A DNA stretch of 64,000 bases from an uncultured Eubacterium sp. (GCA_910589595.1 CAJUTM010000006.1:70888-134887); one strand, 5' to 3'; counted from the stretch's first letter, positions 24,043 through 33,850 are shown. A program made the numbers and translations. The notes: a model not told the origin generated them from the letters alone.

Positions 24043-25174
24043 GAAAGCGTTAATTGTGACAAGAGTGAGTGGCTTTGTTCCACAGTTTGAGATGAATAAT
24101 GTCCGCATATTGCAGGAGATGGGGTATGAAATCCACTATGCGGCAAATTTCGATGTGGTCGTCTACGGCAAAGATAACAGTCGCTTGGAGGACACGGGCA
24201 TAAAATGCCATTCGATACCGTTTGGACGTTCTCCGTTTTCGAGAGATGTCTTTCGCTGCTATCGGATGCTGAAACAGCTAATGATTCAGCAGGAGTTTGA
24301 TTTGATACACTGCCATATGCCGATGACGGGTGTCATTGCAAGGAGGGCGGCGGAAAAAGTCCGCAAGCTTACGAAACGCAGGATTCCGGTTCTCTATACG
24401 GCGCACGGCTTCCATTTTTATAAGGGAGCGCCGCCTGCCCATTGGTTCTATTACTTTGTAGAAAGGTACTATGCCCGCTATACGGATTGCCTGTTGTTGA
24501 TGAATGAAGAAGATTTTCAGCGCGGCAGCAAATTTCATGTGCGGGGAAAGACAGAATATATTCCGGGGATTGGTATGCAGCCGCTGCCGACTGCTGTCGA
24601 AAGTTTTGATTTACGCAAAGAATACAACATACCACAAGATTGGAAAATAGTTGTCAGTGTCGGTGAGATGACGGAACGGAAAAACCATCAGAGAATGATT
24701 AAGACGATGGACCGTTTTCGGCGTCAGCCTTTGGTATATGTTATTTGCGGAACCGGTCCGTTGGAGTGCGAACTCCATCAAATGGTGCAGGAGATGCATT
24801 TGCAGAAAAAGGTTATTTTTACCGGATACTGTGATACGGTGGCGGATGTTTTGCGTCAGGCAGATGTTTTTGCCTTTCCCTCTCTGCAGGAGGGGCTGCC
24901 GGTTGCCGTTATGGAGGCAATGCAGGCAGGACTGCCGGTAGTCGGATTAAATATACGGGGAAACCGTGACCTCATTGAAAATAAAAAGGGCGGTTTCTTA
25001 CTGGAGGAAGATATTGAAGAGGGATATGCGGGTGCGCTGCAGTATTTGTTAAAGCATCCGGAGGAGGCTGTGCATATGGGGCAGTGGAATCGTAAACGCA
25101 TGAAGAAATTTTCCATGGAAAAGGTAGACAATAAGATGAGAAAAATTTACGCAGAGCTGGAAAGAGAGAGTTGA
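24035..25174 (+). CDS. Glycosyltransferase family 4 protein
   Basis: The 379-residue protein has the GT-B fold of family GT4. It has an N-terminal acceptor half (KKALIVTRVSGFVPQFEMNNVRIL, then FDLIHCHMPMTGVIARRAA) and a C-terminal nucleotide-sugar half with VSVGEMTERKNHQRMI, VFAFPSLQEGLPVAVMEAMQAGLPVVG and RGNRDLIE. The EGLPVAVMEAM segment carries the E-x7-E type motif of retaining GT4 enzymes. ATG 24035 overlaps the preceding stop by eight bases, indicating coupling. It probably adds the second sugar to the lipid-linked primer; the donor is unknown. Confidence 0.92.
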   Translation: MSKKALIVTRVSGFVPQFEMNNVRILQEMGYEIHYAANFDVVVYGKDNSRLEDTGIKCHSIPFGRSPFSRDVFRCYRMLKQLMIQQEFDLIHCHMPMTGVIARRAAEKVRKLTKRRIPVLYTAHGFHFYKGAPPAHWFYYFVERYYARYTDCLLLMNEEDFQRGSKFHVRGKTEYIPGIGMQPLPTAVESFDLRKEYNIPQDWKIVVSVGEMTERKNHQRMIKTMDRFRRQPLVYVICGTGPLECELHQMVQEMHLQKKVIFTGYCDTVADVLRQADVFAFPSLQEGLPVAVMEAMQAGLPVVGLNIRGNRDLIENKKGGFLLEEDIEEGYAGALQYLLKHPEEAVHMGQWNRKRMKKFSMEKVDNKMRKIYAELERES

Positions 25175-25175
25175 T

Positions 25176-26177
25176 ATGCAAAAATTATTGACGATATCCG
25201 TAGCGGCATATAAAGTGGAGCGCTATTTGCCGGAGACATTAGATTCCTTTTTGATTCCGAGTGTGAGAGAACAGTTGGAAGTTCTCATTATTAACGACGG
25301 TTCCGGCGAGGCAATCAGTGAAATTGCAAGGGAGTACGAAAAAAAGTACCCGCAAATATTTCGGCTGATTGAAAAAGAGAACGGCGGCCACGGTTCTACA
25401 GTAAACAGGGGAATCGAGGAAGCGCAGGGGAAATATTTCAAAACTGTGGACGGAGACGACCGGCTGGAGGCCGAGGGCTTCGCAGCATTGCTCGATTATC
25501 TGGAAGAAGCCACGGAGGATTTGATTGTCACGGATTATTACCGCTTTGATGATGAGAGCGGTGAATGGATAGATACTATCCGCCATAGATTTGAGGGAAA
25601 AAGATACGGATGTTCCTATGCTTTTGACGAGATTTGCAATCAGATTTATATCAATATGCATGCGGCAACATTTCGGACAGAAATACTGAAAAAGATGGGG
25701 CGGCTTCTGGATGAGCACTGTTTTTATGTGGACGCAGAATATATGCTGTATCCGGTGCCCCTGATTGAGACGGCAGCATTTTTGAAAAAGCCGGTATACG
25801 AGTACCGGCTGGGGATTGCGACCCAGAGCATGGAGATTAAAAATATGCAGAAAAACTGTTCCCACCATGAGAAAGTGTTGGAACATCTGCTTGATTTTTA
25901 CGGGGAGGAATGCACGGCGTTATCTCCGGAAAAGCGGCGTTATGTAGAGCGGGGCGCGGCCCGCATTCTTGTGAGCCAAATCAAGATTTATCTGAGTTTT
26001 GAGCCTGCCGGGCAGTGGAAGCAGAAAATAAAAGTTCTCGATAAAAGACTGAAAAAGGATTTTCCGGAAGTCTATGGGGCTGTGGAAAATGCGGCGGTAA
26101 AATGGCTGCGCAAGAGCAGATATCACATATATCCGTTGGCGTCAAGGGCATGCCGCAAGGCATATCGCTGTGAATAA
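25176..26177 (+). CDS. Glycosyltransferase family 2 protein
   Basis: The 333-residue GT2 enzyme starts LLTISVAAYKVERYLPETLDSFL, with INDGSG, NGGHGSTVNRGIEEAQG and the metal motif DGDD. It shares with the GT2 at 16741 the rare GGHG loop and overall length, so the two are paralogues. The C-terminal half is basic and probably membrane-associated rather than spanning. It begins one base after the preceding stop, inside the operon. The sugar transferred is not predictable from the sequence. Confidence 0.88.
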   Translation: MQKLLTISVAAYKVERYLPETLDSFLIPSVREQLEVLIINDGSGEAISEIAREYEKKYPQIFRLIEKENGGHGSTVNRGIEEAQGKYFKTVDGDDRLEAEGFAALLDYLEEATEDLIVTDYYRFDDESGEWIDTIRHRFEGKRYGCSYAFDEICNQIYINMHAATFRTEILKKMGRLLDEHCFYVDAEYMLYPVPLIETAAFLKKPVYEYRLGIATQSMEIKNMQKNCSHHEKVLEHLLDFYGEECTALSPEKRRYVERGAARILVSQIKIYLSFEPAGQWKQKIKVLDKRLKKDFPEVYGAVENAAVKWLRKSRYHIYPLASRACRKAYRCE

Positions 26178-26191
26178 GACTGGAGGATTGT

Positions 26192-26995
26192 ATGAAACTA
26201 TTAATTGCACGTATCAAAGGTTTTATCCGTTTTAAGGATTTGATGGGCGAGCTCGTGAGCAGGGATTTGAAGCTGAAATACCGAAGAAGTGTGCTTGGTT
26301 ATTTGTGGAGCGTATTAAATCCCCTCTTTATAATGATTATTATGGCGATTGTATTTTCCCGTATGTTCCACCGTGGAAATATTTCCAACTTTCCGGTCTA
26401 TCTGATGAGCGGACAGGTGATGTTCAACTTTATGAATCTGACGACAAAGGGCTCGATACAGTCGATTAACGGCAGCGCTTCGCTGTTGAAAAAGACGTAT
26501 GTTCCGAAGTATGTGTTTACGGTTTCCAAAGTATTCAGCGGGGTGATTGACTGTATTTTCTCCATGGGAGCGCTTCTTGTGGTCATGGTTTTCACGCATG
26601 GTGAATTTTCATGGCGTCTCTTATTATTTCCGGCAGTTTTGATACAGAATTTCATTTTTACATTAGGATTAAGCCTGTTTCTGGCGGCGACGAATGTATT
26701 TTTCAGGGATATTCAGTATATTTATAACGCCGTCACCACGGCGTGGCTGTATCTGACGCCGATGTTTTATCCGCTGGAGGCATTGCCGGAGACGCTGCAG
26801 TATTTAGTTTCGCATTACAATCCGATGTATTCGTATGTATCGCAGTTCCGCTGTCTGACGCTTCCGGGGTTTGTGCCGGGGGGGATTGGGATGATACCGC
26901 TCGTTGTCATCGGGGTGGTTTCCGCCTTTGTCATGTTATTCATCGGCTTGTGGACGTTCTTAAAAACACAGGACAAATTTATTTTATATATTTAA
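26192..26995 (+). CDS. Polysaccharide ABC exporter, permease subunit (Wzm/TagG type)
   Basis: The 267-residue ABC-2 membrane protein opens with RDLKLKYRRSVLGYLWSVLNPLFIMIIM. That is the amphipathic helix and first span typical of Wzm/TagG permeases. About six transmembrane segments follow, with the conserved NVFFRDIQYIYNAVTTAWLYLTPMFYP region. It pairs with the ATPase encoded 15 bases downstream to export a completed lipid-linked glycan or teichoic-acid-like polymer. This means polymerisation takes place in the cytoplasm rather than by the Wzy route. Confidence 0.93.
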   Translation: MKLLIARIKGFIRFKDLMGELVSRDLKLKYRRSVLGYLWSVLNPLFIMIIMAIVFSRMFHRGNISNFPVYLMSGQVMFNFMNLTTKGSIQSINGSASLLKKTYVPKYVFTVSKVFSGVIDCIFSMGALLVVMVFTHGEFSWRLLLFPAVLIQNFIFTLGLSLFLAATNVFFRDIQYIYNAVTTAWLYLTPMFYPLEALPETLQYLVSHYNPMYSYVSQFRCLTLPGFVPGGIGMIPLVVIGVVSAFVMLFIGLWTFLKTQDKFILYI

Positions 26996-27010
26996 AAGGA
27001 GGGAAGCGGC

Positions 27011-27751
27011 ATGAGCGCTATCGCCATAGATGTAAAAAATGTTACTATCCGTTTTAATATGGCTTCCGAGAAAATAGATAACTTAAAAGAATATTTTGTC
27101 AAGCTGTTGAAGCGCGAGCTTCTCTTTCAGGAGTTTCTGGCCGTCAAAGACGCCTCGTTTACCATCCGCAAAGGAGAGGCGTGGGCGCTTGTCGGGAGTA
27201 ACGGTTCCGGCAAATCTACGCTGTTAAAAGCGATTAGCGGTATTTTGAAACCATACAAAGGCGAAGTTGTCGTCAATGGCACGATTTCTCCTCTCCTTGA
27301 GCTGGGAGCCGGTTTCGATATGAACTTAACGGCAAGAGAAAATATTTTTTTAAACGGCACCGTTCTCGGCCATTCGAAAAAATATATGCAGGAACATTTT
27401 GACGAAATTGTTGAGTTTTCGGAGTTACACAAATTTCTCGACGCTCCGGTGAAGAATTTTTCTTCCGGTATGCGCGCGCGTCTCGGTTTTGCGATTGCGA
27501 CGATTGTGCAGCCGGATATCCTTATCGTCGATGAGATTTTAGCCGTGGGGGACTATGCGTTCCAGCAGAAATGTCTGAAACGTATGGATGAGATGATGAG
27601 CGGCGGAACAACGCTTTTATTTGTCTCGCATTCGATTGAGCAGGTGCGTAAATTGTGTGACCATGCGGTGTGGATTAATAAAGGTGAGATACAAATGACG
27701 GGGGAAGTAAATGAGGTGTGCGACGCCTATATGGCGACGCAGAAGAAATAG
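27011..27751 (+). CDS. Polysaccharide ABC exporter, ATP-binding subunit (Wzt/TagH type)
   Basis: The 246-residue ATPase has Walker A GSNGSGKST (62-70), the signature NFSSGMRARLG (149-159) and Walker B ILIVDEIL (170-177), then a D-loop and the switch histidine in FVSHSIEQV. The N-terminal stretch AIDVKNVTIRFNMASEKIDNLKEY is that of polysaccharide exporters. The C-terminal carbohydrate-binding domain seen in some Wzt proteins is absent. Substrate choice therefore probably lies elsewhere. GGAGGGAAGC precedes the ATG. Confidence 0.94.
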   Translation: MSAIAIDVKNVTIRFNMASEKIDNLKEYFVKLLKRELLFQEFLAVKDASFTIRKGEAWALVGSNGSGKSTLLKAISGILKPYKGEVVVNGTISPLLELGAGFDMNLTARENIFLNGTVLGHSKKYMQEHFDEIVEFSELHKFLDAPVKNFSSGMRARLGFAIATIVQPDILIVDEILAVGDYAFQQKCLKRMDEMMSGGTTLLFVSHSIEQVRKLCDHAVWINKGEIQMTGEVNEVCDAYMATQKK

Positions 27752-27761
27752 AGGTAAGAGC

Positions 27762-29534
27762 ATGATAATACAAAATGTAGTGTTTCCAAAGAAAGCTATC
27801 TGCGATGAAACAGAATTATATTATCGCAAAATACAGGGTTCGCTTAGCTGCGGAGAAGCGGAGCTTGTACTGGCACAGCAGACGGAGCTTTCTTTTTTCA
27901 CGTATTTCAATGGATTTTCCGCAGATAAGTGGAACCAATATACGAATATCGGAGAAGTGCACGCAGTAGTACAATGTCAGGGAGACGGCGAGGTATCGCT
28001 CTGGCGTGCCGTACAGGAGAAGGCAGAGCTCAAAAAAGAATGTCTGCACACGGAAGCGGCGCGTGAGGGTGTATGCCGGATACCTTTTGATTGCAGGGAG
28101 CAGTCGGGAATCCTCTACCTGACCGTGAAGCCAAAGGGCGAAATGAAGATAGAGCGTGCATATTTTGAGTGTCAGGAGGAAGTCTGCCGGCCGGTGACAA
28201 TTGCTGTAGGTATCTGTACATTCCGGCGAGAGAAGTTTATCATTAAAACGCTCGATACCTTGCGCAGGGGATTGATTGAAAATGAATCTTCGCCGCTGTA
28301 TCAGCGGCTGTATGTTTATGTATCAGATAACGGAAACACGCTTCCGCTATCCGAATTGTCCGATGAGTATATTCATGTGATGGCTAATAAAAATGCAGGC
28401 GGCGCGGGCGGTTTCGGGCGCTGTATGCTGGAGGCGTATAACGCAAAGGACAAATATCATTTTACCCATGTTCTGCTTATGGATGATGATATTGTTTTAG
28501 AGCCGGAATCAATTCTGCGAACGTATGCGATTCTGGCGTATGCAAAGCCCTCCTATGCGGACGCGATGCTTGGCGGTGCATTGTTGCGCATGGATGTTCC
28601 CTATATTCAACACGCCAATGGTGAAATGTGGCAGGGGGGACGGATTGGCTTTACGAAGCGCGGATATGATTTGCGAAGCGAGGAAATGATACTGAAAAAT
28701 GAAGAGGATTTGCCGATGGAATACAACGGCTGGTGGTTTTGCTGTATTCCTCTGGCAGAACATTTCCGTGGTTTTCCGCTGCCGGTATTTATTCACGGGG
28801 ATGATATTGAGTATGGATTGCGGTTTGATAAGAAGATTATGACAATGAACGGGATTGGTGTCTGGCATGATGCGTTTGACAACCGAAAGGCCTCTTCCAT
28901 GGAATATTACGATATGCGCAATACGCTGATTACCTGTGCCATTCATCATCCGGAATTTTCCGTCATGCATATAGTAAAGAGTGTGTGCCGTCATCTGGCG
29001 GGACAAATGCTCCATTATCGGGAGGAAGACCAACTGTTGACGATGAAAGGCGTGGAGGATTTCTGTCAGGGAGTGCAATTTTTAAAAGAGACAGACCCGA
29101 TTTCCCTACATCAGGAGATTATGCAGATGGGATACCGGATGACGGACGTATCGCAAGAGCTTGCGGAACTTCATGCAGAAAAATATTATACAAAACCGCA
29201 GCCGCAACGGCTCTACGAAGAACACGGGTTTTCCAAGAGACATCTGTTGTCTGTCAACGGCTGGCTCTTGCCGGCAAAAAAAGAGACGCTTCCCATTCCG
29301 ATGGGGAAGCATCCTGATTGTCTGTACCGATATAAAAATGTACTTCTCTATGACCCCGATAGCAAACAGGGATTTTTTGTGCGCAGAAAGAGGAAGAATC
29401 TGTTTGTCACGGCGGCGCGCTGTTTGCGTATGTGGCGTCTGCTCCGCAAAAATTATCGCCGTGCAGCCGCCGATTTTTGCGAGCACGGCAAAGAGTTGAC
29501 AGAGCGCGGGTTCTGGGAGGGATATTTGCGGTAA
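27762..29534 (+). CDS. GlfT2-like galactofuranosyltransferase
   Basis: The 590-residue protein has an N-terminal beta-sandwich (about 1-140). A GT-A domain (about 143-400) follows, with AVGICTFRREKFI, NKNAGGAGGFGRC (209-221) and the metal-binding triple aspartate DDD (241-243) in LLMDDDIVLEPES. A C-terminal helical part comes last. This architecture is that of the GlfT2 family, which polymerises galactofuranose from UDP-Galf. The glf gene at 15575 could supply the donor, which supports the call. ATG 27762 lies seven bases behind GAGG. It is the last gene of the rightward operon and converges on 29538. Confidence 0.85.
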   Translation: MIIQNVVFPKKAICDETELYYRKIQGSLSCGEAELVLAQQTELSFFTYFNGFSADKWNQYTNIGEVHAVVQCQGDGEVSLWRAVQEKAELKKECLHTEAAREGVCRIPFDCREQSGILYLTVKPKGEMKIERAYFECQEEVCRPVTIAVGICTFRREKFIIKTLDTLRRGLIENESSPLYQRLYVYVSDNGNTLPLSELSDEYIHVMANKNAGGAGGFGRCMLEAYNAKDKYHFTHVLLMDDDIVLEPESILRTYAILAYAKPSYADAMLGGALLRMDVPYIQHANGEMWQGGRIGFTKRGYDLRSEEMILKNEEDLPMEYNGWWFCCIPLAEHFRGFPLPVFIHGDDIEYGLRFDKKIMTMNGIGVWHDAFDNRKASSMEYYDMRNTLITCAIHHPEFSVMHIVKSVCRHLAGQMLHYREEDQLLTMKGVEDFCQGVQFLKETDPISLHQEIMQMGYRMTDVSQELAELHAEKYYTKPQPQRLYEEHGFSKRHLLSVNGWLLPAKKETLPIPMGKHPDCLYRYKNVLLYDPDSKQGFFVRRKRKNLFVTAARCLRMWRLLRKNYRRAAADFCEHGKELTERGFWEGYLR

Positions 29535-29537
29535 CGC

Positions 29538-32500
29538 TTACTTCCTCCGGAACCATTTTCCACGGATATTATCGCAGTAATAGCAATAACTTTTATAAAT
29601 CCAGCGATAAATCGGTTTTGATTTTTTCATCGACATCTCTACGGATTTTGTGTGGTAGGACTGGCCGTGCATCCAATCCAGAATTGTCTTAAAGGTAACA
29701 GGAGGTGCGTATTCGGTTGCCCGTTCTCCGAGCGCCACCGCGTCTTTTAAACTGCCAAATACGTTTAAGAGAATCGGGTCGTTCGTCGACGGTTGGAAAT
29801 AAGCCATACCGAAATCGTACAGGTAGTGCCCCGTTGTTGCCTCATCTTCCAGTTGCAGCGAGCAGAAATCATTGGCAAAGCGCACAAGAAAAGTTTCCAG
29901 CGCCTGATTCATCTGTTTGTCATTTTCACAGGAATGGAAGACAGGGCGAATCTCATTATCCTGTCTCTCGTATTTCTCAATCGTTTTGTAAGGCAGATTA
30001 GCAAAAATTGATTCCGCAAAAATGAGCGAATGCGTATTGCATGTATAGTTGTAGCGAATCGATTGCCCGATTGTCGGATAAATACTGCGGACATAGTACA
30101 TCGGGTTATCAATCTGGCGTCCTGCCGTCTCCTGCAAGAGCCTTGTCAGGCAATCCTGCGTATATCCGCGTCCCCAATACTCAACAAAGGCAAAAGGCTC
30201 ATCAAAATTAATTTCCTGTCTCAAATAGTCGATAACAATGCCGCGCTGTTCTTTGGCAACGCCGAGGAGGTGCTTTTGATAGGCGGCAGAACGTTTCAGT
30301 TTCAAACTGATGTCTGCGATAAGCTGGTCGGAATAGCGCTTTTTATTTTTCAGGTAGCCGAGCTCCGGAAAGAAATTCAGAAATGTTTTTTCGTCAATAA
30401 GCAGGGCGGCCAGTAATTTTTCAAAATTGCGGACGCCGCTGAAGTTGCCATAAATCTCAAAAAATTCCTCATCTACGTGGTCGATAAAGGACGGAACACG
30501 CCATGCCTTGCGCGAACCATATATATATTTTGTGCGAATATCAAAACCCTTGCTTTGGATAATGGCATCTGCTGCCAATTTCAGATAATAGCCGTCGCGG
30601 GAAATAAAATACAGCGTCTTATAACCCCGCGCCATCGCATCTATTACCGCCCAATGAACATAGGGAACAAAGTAGAGACTCGCATATTCGTAAGCAAAAA
30701 TTTCCCTGTCGTCATGTCCCTCCAGACGGAAATTGCGGAACAGTTTTGCCACACTGTGAACGCCGTACTCTTCCGTGAATGTTGCCATTTTCGTCTCGTA
30801 TTCATTCATTTCAGGAATGGCAATCGGCTGTGTATGAATACCAAGGCAGGACGGCTGTGTATTGTCAGCAAATGGACTGTCGCCCATGTGTATCCACTCC
30901 GAATAATGATAGTCCAGAGAATCATACACTTCCAAAAAGAGCTTGCGCGTTGTCTTTTGATATCCATAATCACTGGAAAGAAAGAGCGGCAGAGTGGCAA
31001 GAAGCGGGTCTGCCTTAGCAAGCATTTGGTTTATAATTTCTTTCGGTAAATACATATCGCTGATTAGCACAACGTCGTTTCCTTCGGCAAGACGGTCTTT
31101 CAAATATTGAATCGTATGCTTCAGCGGAATGACCGAACGGATTTCCGCCTCGCATTCCCATGCAATCAATTGTTCCTTTTGCTCTTCCGTTATCGAAAAG
31201 AGTGTCGCCATGCGGTCGTATATCTCTGATAACTGAATCTCCAAGCGGTCATCTTTGCGAATGAGCGTTGACTTTTTATAATACTCGCGCACGTTTGCCT
31301 CGCACCAGCGCCGGATTTGTGTAAACTCACGGATGAGATAGGCGTTGTAGCCGAGAGCTGAGTTTTCTATCTTCCGTTTGATATTGTCAAAGATACTGCT
31401 CGGATAGATACATTGTCTGGAAAAAAGCGTGTCAAAAATATCAAAGCTGTAAAGCTTCGGGAACTGCCTCTCAGGGGGTTCAAAAGAAAGTGCAGTATTT
31501 ATAATGCGCTCGCAGTCGTCCTCATCCGAATAAGACCAAAAAATGTCGTTAATGCGGTCAATTTCTGATTGCTCTGTCTGCGGACAACCGGCCAGTGCAG
31601 CTAAAAGTTCTTCAAAGTTTTTTGCCTCCGTGCCGCATGTCATCTCGCGCAAATCAAATACAAAATCGCGGAAGTTTTCCTTGCAGTCAATATCGTAAAA
31701 ATAGCGGATAAAGGTTTTTACACCGCGCGCCAATAAATCATAAAAAATGGAAGAGTAGTCAACAATGGCGATATCAATATCACTGAAAATTTCATAGACG
31801 TCATCTTGATTTTCCCAAAAGTAGAAATTCGGGTGATTGCCATACAAATCTTTCATTGCCAGATACTGGCTGTCCTTTTCTACCTGCGGGTGCATTTTCA
31901 AGATAAGCAGAATATTATTCTGCTCCAGCGTATCCGCCAGTCTTTTCATATCCGGCAGCGCTGATTTGATAAAATTTTCACCGTTGTTATCACGGTAAGT
32001 AGGGGCATAGATAGCCAGTTTTGCGTCTTTGCCAAGCCCTTTTTTGGCGCGGATATCATGGTCGTAACTGCAAATGTCATCCGTGACGACACAACGCGGA
32101 TAACCGGCGCGGATGACTTTGTCATCATCAATGCCACACTGCTCTTTGAAGTGCTTTTCCATGACTTCGGATGTCACAAGAAAGAGCTGGTTGTTGCGCA
32201 GCATATCATTATTCTGAATATATTTTTTAGCAATGCGCTCACGAAGAAAGCCGCTGTTTACTTTGCGCTCTATGCTCTTGCAGCCAACGCCGTGCCAGAG
32301 GTTGAGGACGGTAATACCATCAAGTTCAGGTTGAAAGACTTCTTTACACATCTCCACAACGTAGACGCCGGCCTCTTTCATAACGCTGCGTCCGGCAGGG
32401 GAGGCATAAAGTTCCGCCTGATAACCAAGTCCCTTTACATAATTTTTTGTTGCTGTTTCATAACACATCCATACGGGTGTAATCTCCCCATGATGGCGTA

Positions 32501-32588
32501 CAATATATTCAAACATCCATTTCGGGTTGCCTGCATAGCTGCTTCCGGCATTAAAAATCCATAAATTTTTATTGCGTTGTTCTTTCAT
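29538..32588 (-). CDS. Large TagF-like polyol-phosphate transferase fused to HAD-like domains
   Basis: The 1016-residue protein has two parts. Residues 1-370 are a CDP-glycerol/ribitol glycerophosphotransferase (TagF/TarL-like) domain with LNLWHGVG (His99), IYAPTYRD, ILKMHPQ and IVDYSSI (275-281). From about 380 a HAD-like module begins (SFDIFDTLFSRQ, then LISDMYLPKEI and IHMGDSPFADN). A region with another aspartate motif follows (LYFISRDGYYL) and runs to the C-terminus. It probably adds polyol phosphates to the glycan; the HAD part may process the donor or the polymer. ATG 32588 overlaps the upstream gene by 20 bases; a GTG at 32600 is possible. No membrane span is seen. Confidence 0.85.
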   Translation of the reverse strand: MKEQRNKNLWIFNAGSSYAGNPKWMFEYIVRHHGEITPVWMCYETATKNYVKGLGYQAELYASPAGRSVMKEAGVYVVEMCKEVFQPELDGITVLNLWHGVGCKSIERKVNSGFLRERIAKKYIQNNDMLRNNQLFLVTSEVMEKHFKEQCGIDDDKVIRAGYPRCVVTDDICSYDHDIRAKKGLGKDAKLAIYAPTYRDNNGENFIKSALPDMKRLADTLEQNNILLILKMHPQVEKDSQYLAMKDLYGNHPNFYFWENQDDVYEIFSDIDIAIVDYSSIFYDLLARGVKTFIRYFYDIDCKENFRDFVFDLREMTCGTEAKNFEELLAALAGCPQTEQSEIDRINDIFWSYSDEDDCERIINTALSFEPPERQFPKLYSFDIFDTLFSRQCIYPSSIFDNIKRKIENSALGYNAYLIREFTQIRRWCEANVREYYKKSTLIRKDDRLEIQLSEIYDRMATLFSITEEQKEQLIAWECEAEIRSVIPLKHTIQYLKDRLAEGNDVVLISDMYLPKEIINQMLAKADPLLATLPLFLSSDYGYQKTTRKLFLEVYDSLDYHYSEWIHMGDSPFADNTQPSCLGIHTQPIAIPEMNEYETKMATFTEEYGVHSVAKLFRNFRLEGHDDREIFAYEYASLYFVPYVHWAVIDAMARGYKTLYFISRDGYYLKLAADAIIQSKGFDIRTKYIYGSRKAWRVPSFIDHVDEEFFEIYGNFSGVRNFEKLLAALLIDEKTFLNFFPELGYLKNKKRYSDQLIADISLKLKRSAAYQKHLLGVAKEQRGIVIDYLRQEINFDEPFAFVEYWGRGYTQDCLTRLLQETAGRQIDNPMYYVRSIYPTIGQSIRYNYTCNTHSLIFAESIFANLPYKTIEKYERQDNEIRPVFHSCENDKQMNQALETFLVRFANDFCSLQLEDEATTGHYLYDFGMAYFQPSTNDPILLNVFGSLKDAVALGERATEYAPPVTFKTILDWMHGQSYHTKSVEMSMKKSKPIYRWIYKSYCYYCDNIRGKWFRRK

Positions 32589-33738
32589 GTCGCTTTCCAC
32601 TCCTGTACGTTAAAACAGTATTGATAATTTGCTGACAGGCGCTGCCTGTTTCGAATGACCCCATTTCTTCTCTGTGCTTTTCATAGACGGAAGAATAGTC
32701 GCTGCCGACAACAGCGGTAACCGTCGCCGCCAATTCATCAAGTCTCCTGATTTTTAAATAAGGCCATGTCTCATAAGGAACAAAAAAACCGCGGTCTTCT
32801 TTTTTATATTCTTCCAGCCGCTCTTCTAACAGAAGCACAGGCCGTCCGGTCAGGGAAAAGTCCCAAATGCAGGAGGAAAAATCAGTAACTAACACGTCGG
32901 ACGCATATAACAAATCCTGCATTTCATAATAGGCATTGCCATCCAGAAGAACGGATTTTGCTTCCGGTGTCTCCTCGTCACGCAAATAGTGGGAACGATA
33001 GAGGATAACCCACGGAGTTTTTGTCGTCTCCTGCAGTTTAACCGCCGCTTCAATCAATTTATCTTTGTCGTACTTCTCCTTTTCCGGCGCCGACATCTGA
33101 AAGCTGGGAGCAAATAGAAGAATCCTTGTCTGCTCCGGTATTTCATAAAAATCCCTCACCCGTCTGCTGATTTCTTCGTGTGCGCAAAAGAAAATATCGT
33201 TACGCGGCGTTCCTGTCTCCAGAAAACATTGTTTTGGCAGGCCAAAAGCCTCCGCATACATATCGGTACATATCCGGCAGGAAGATACAAAATAATCCAG
33301 TCTGCCATACCATTTTCGAAAATTTTTGCGGATAACAGCGTCCTCGGAAAGGGCGCTAATCCCTACTTTTTTGTAGGCGCCTCCGCCGTGCCATGTGGAG
33401 ATAAAGATTTGTCCCGCCTTTTTGACAAATGCCTCGTCAATCATGTCATTGGTAATTATATACTTAGTCCGTATAAAATATTTGAAGCAGGCAAAACTTC
33501 TCTGCCTGACAACGGTAACTCCGTCTCGTTGCTCACAAGTCTCCGGAAAACGCGTCATCCAGATAAGTTCGTATTCGCCGGCATAGTTTTTGCGTATAGC
33601 CTCCATCAGGAAAGCCGGATTGCATACATAACCTTTGCGGTTGTTGGCATAAAACATAATGCGGTTTTGTTTTAACGGCACAAAAAATAAACAAATCTGA
33701 ACGAGGCGTATCATCGCTATTTTAATCCTGACAGCCAT
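32569..33738 (-). CDS. CDP-glycerol glycerophosphotransferase family protein (TagF/TagB-like)
   Basis: The 389-residue protein has a short hydrophobic N-terminus (IRLVQICLFFVPL) for membrane attachment. A TagF-type catalytic domain follows, with IFISTWHGGGAYKKVG (catalytic-type His), ETGTPRNDIFF, LLFAPSF, ILYRSHYLRD and VLVTDFSSCIWDF. It is shorter than polymerising TagF proteins and resembles primases or single-unit transferases. ATG 33738 follows GGAGG. It forms a two-gene minus-strand operon with the larger TagF-HAD protein. The pair points to a polyol-phosphate decoration on the polymer of this locus. Confidence 0.9.
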   Translation of the reverse strand: MAVRIKIAMIRLVQICLFFVPLKQNRIMFYANNRKGYVCNPAFLMEAIRKNYAGEYELIWMTRFPETCEQRDGVTVVRQRSFACFKYFIRTKYIITNDMIDEAFVKKAGQIFISTWHGGGAYKKVGISALSEDAVIRKNFRKWYGRLDYFVSSCRICTDMYAEAFGLPKQCFLETGTPRNDIFFCAHEEISRRVRDFYEIPEQTRILLFAPSFQMSAPEKEKYDKDKLIEAAVKLQETTKTPWVILYRSHYLRDEETPEAKSVLLDGNAYYEMQDLLYASDVLVTDFSSCIWDFSLTGRPVLLLEERLEEYKKEDRGFFVPYETWPYLKIRRLDELAATVTAVVGSDYSSVYEKHREEMGSFETGSACQQIINTVLTYRSGKRHERTTQ

Positions 33739-33850
33739 CGAAACCTCCAATCGCACATGGTTGTGCGCATAGTGAAGCCTGTGTTTTTGTTTGTAATTAA
33801 TAACTCAAAATATTTTACTATAATAGGTAAGTTTATGTCAAGGAAAGTAG

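Noticed and set aside
25176..26177. Recent duplication of the GT2 genes at 16741 and 25176
   Set aside because: They share motifs and the GGHG loop but differ through most of the chain, so the duplication is old and no recombination-prone DNA identity remains.
30477..31049. 190-codon plus-strand open frame
   Set aside because: It is antisense to the TagF-HAD gene; composition and lack of a ribosome site mark it as a shadow.
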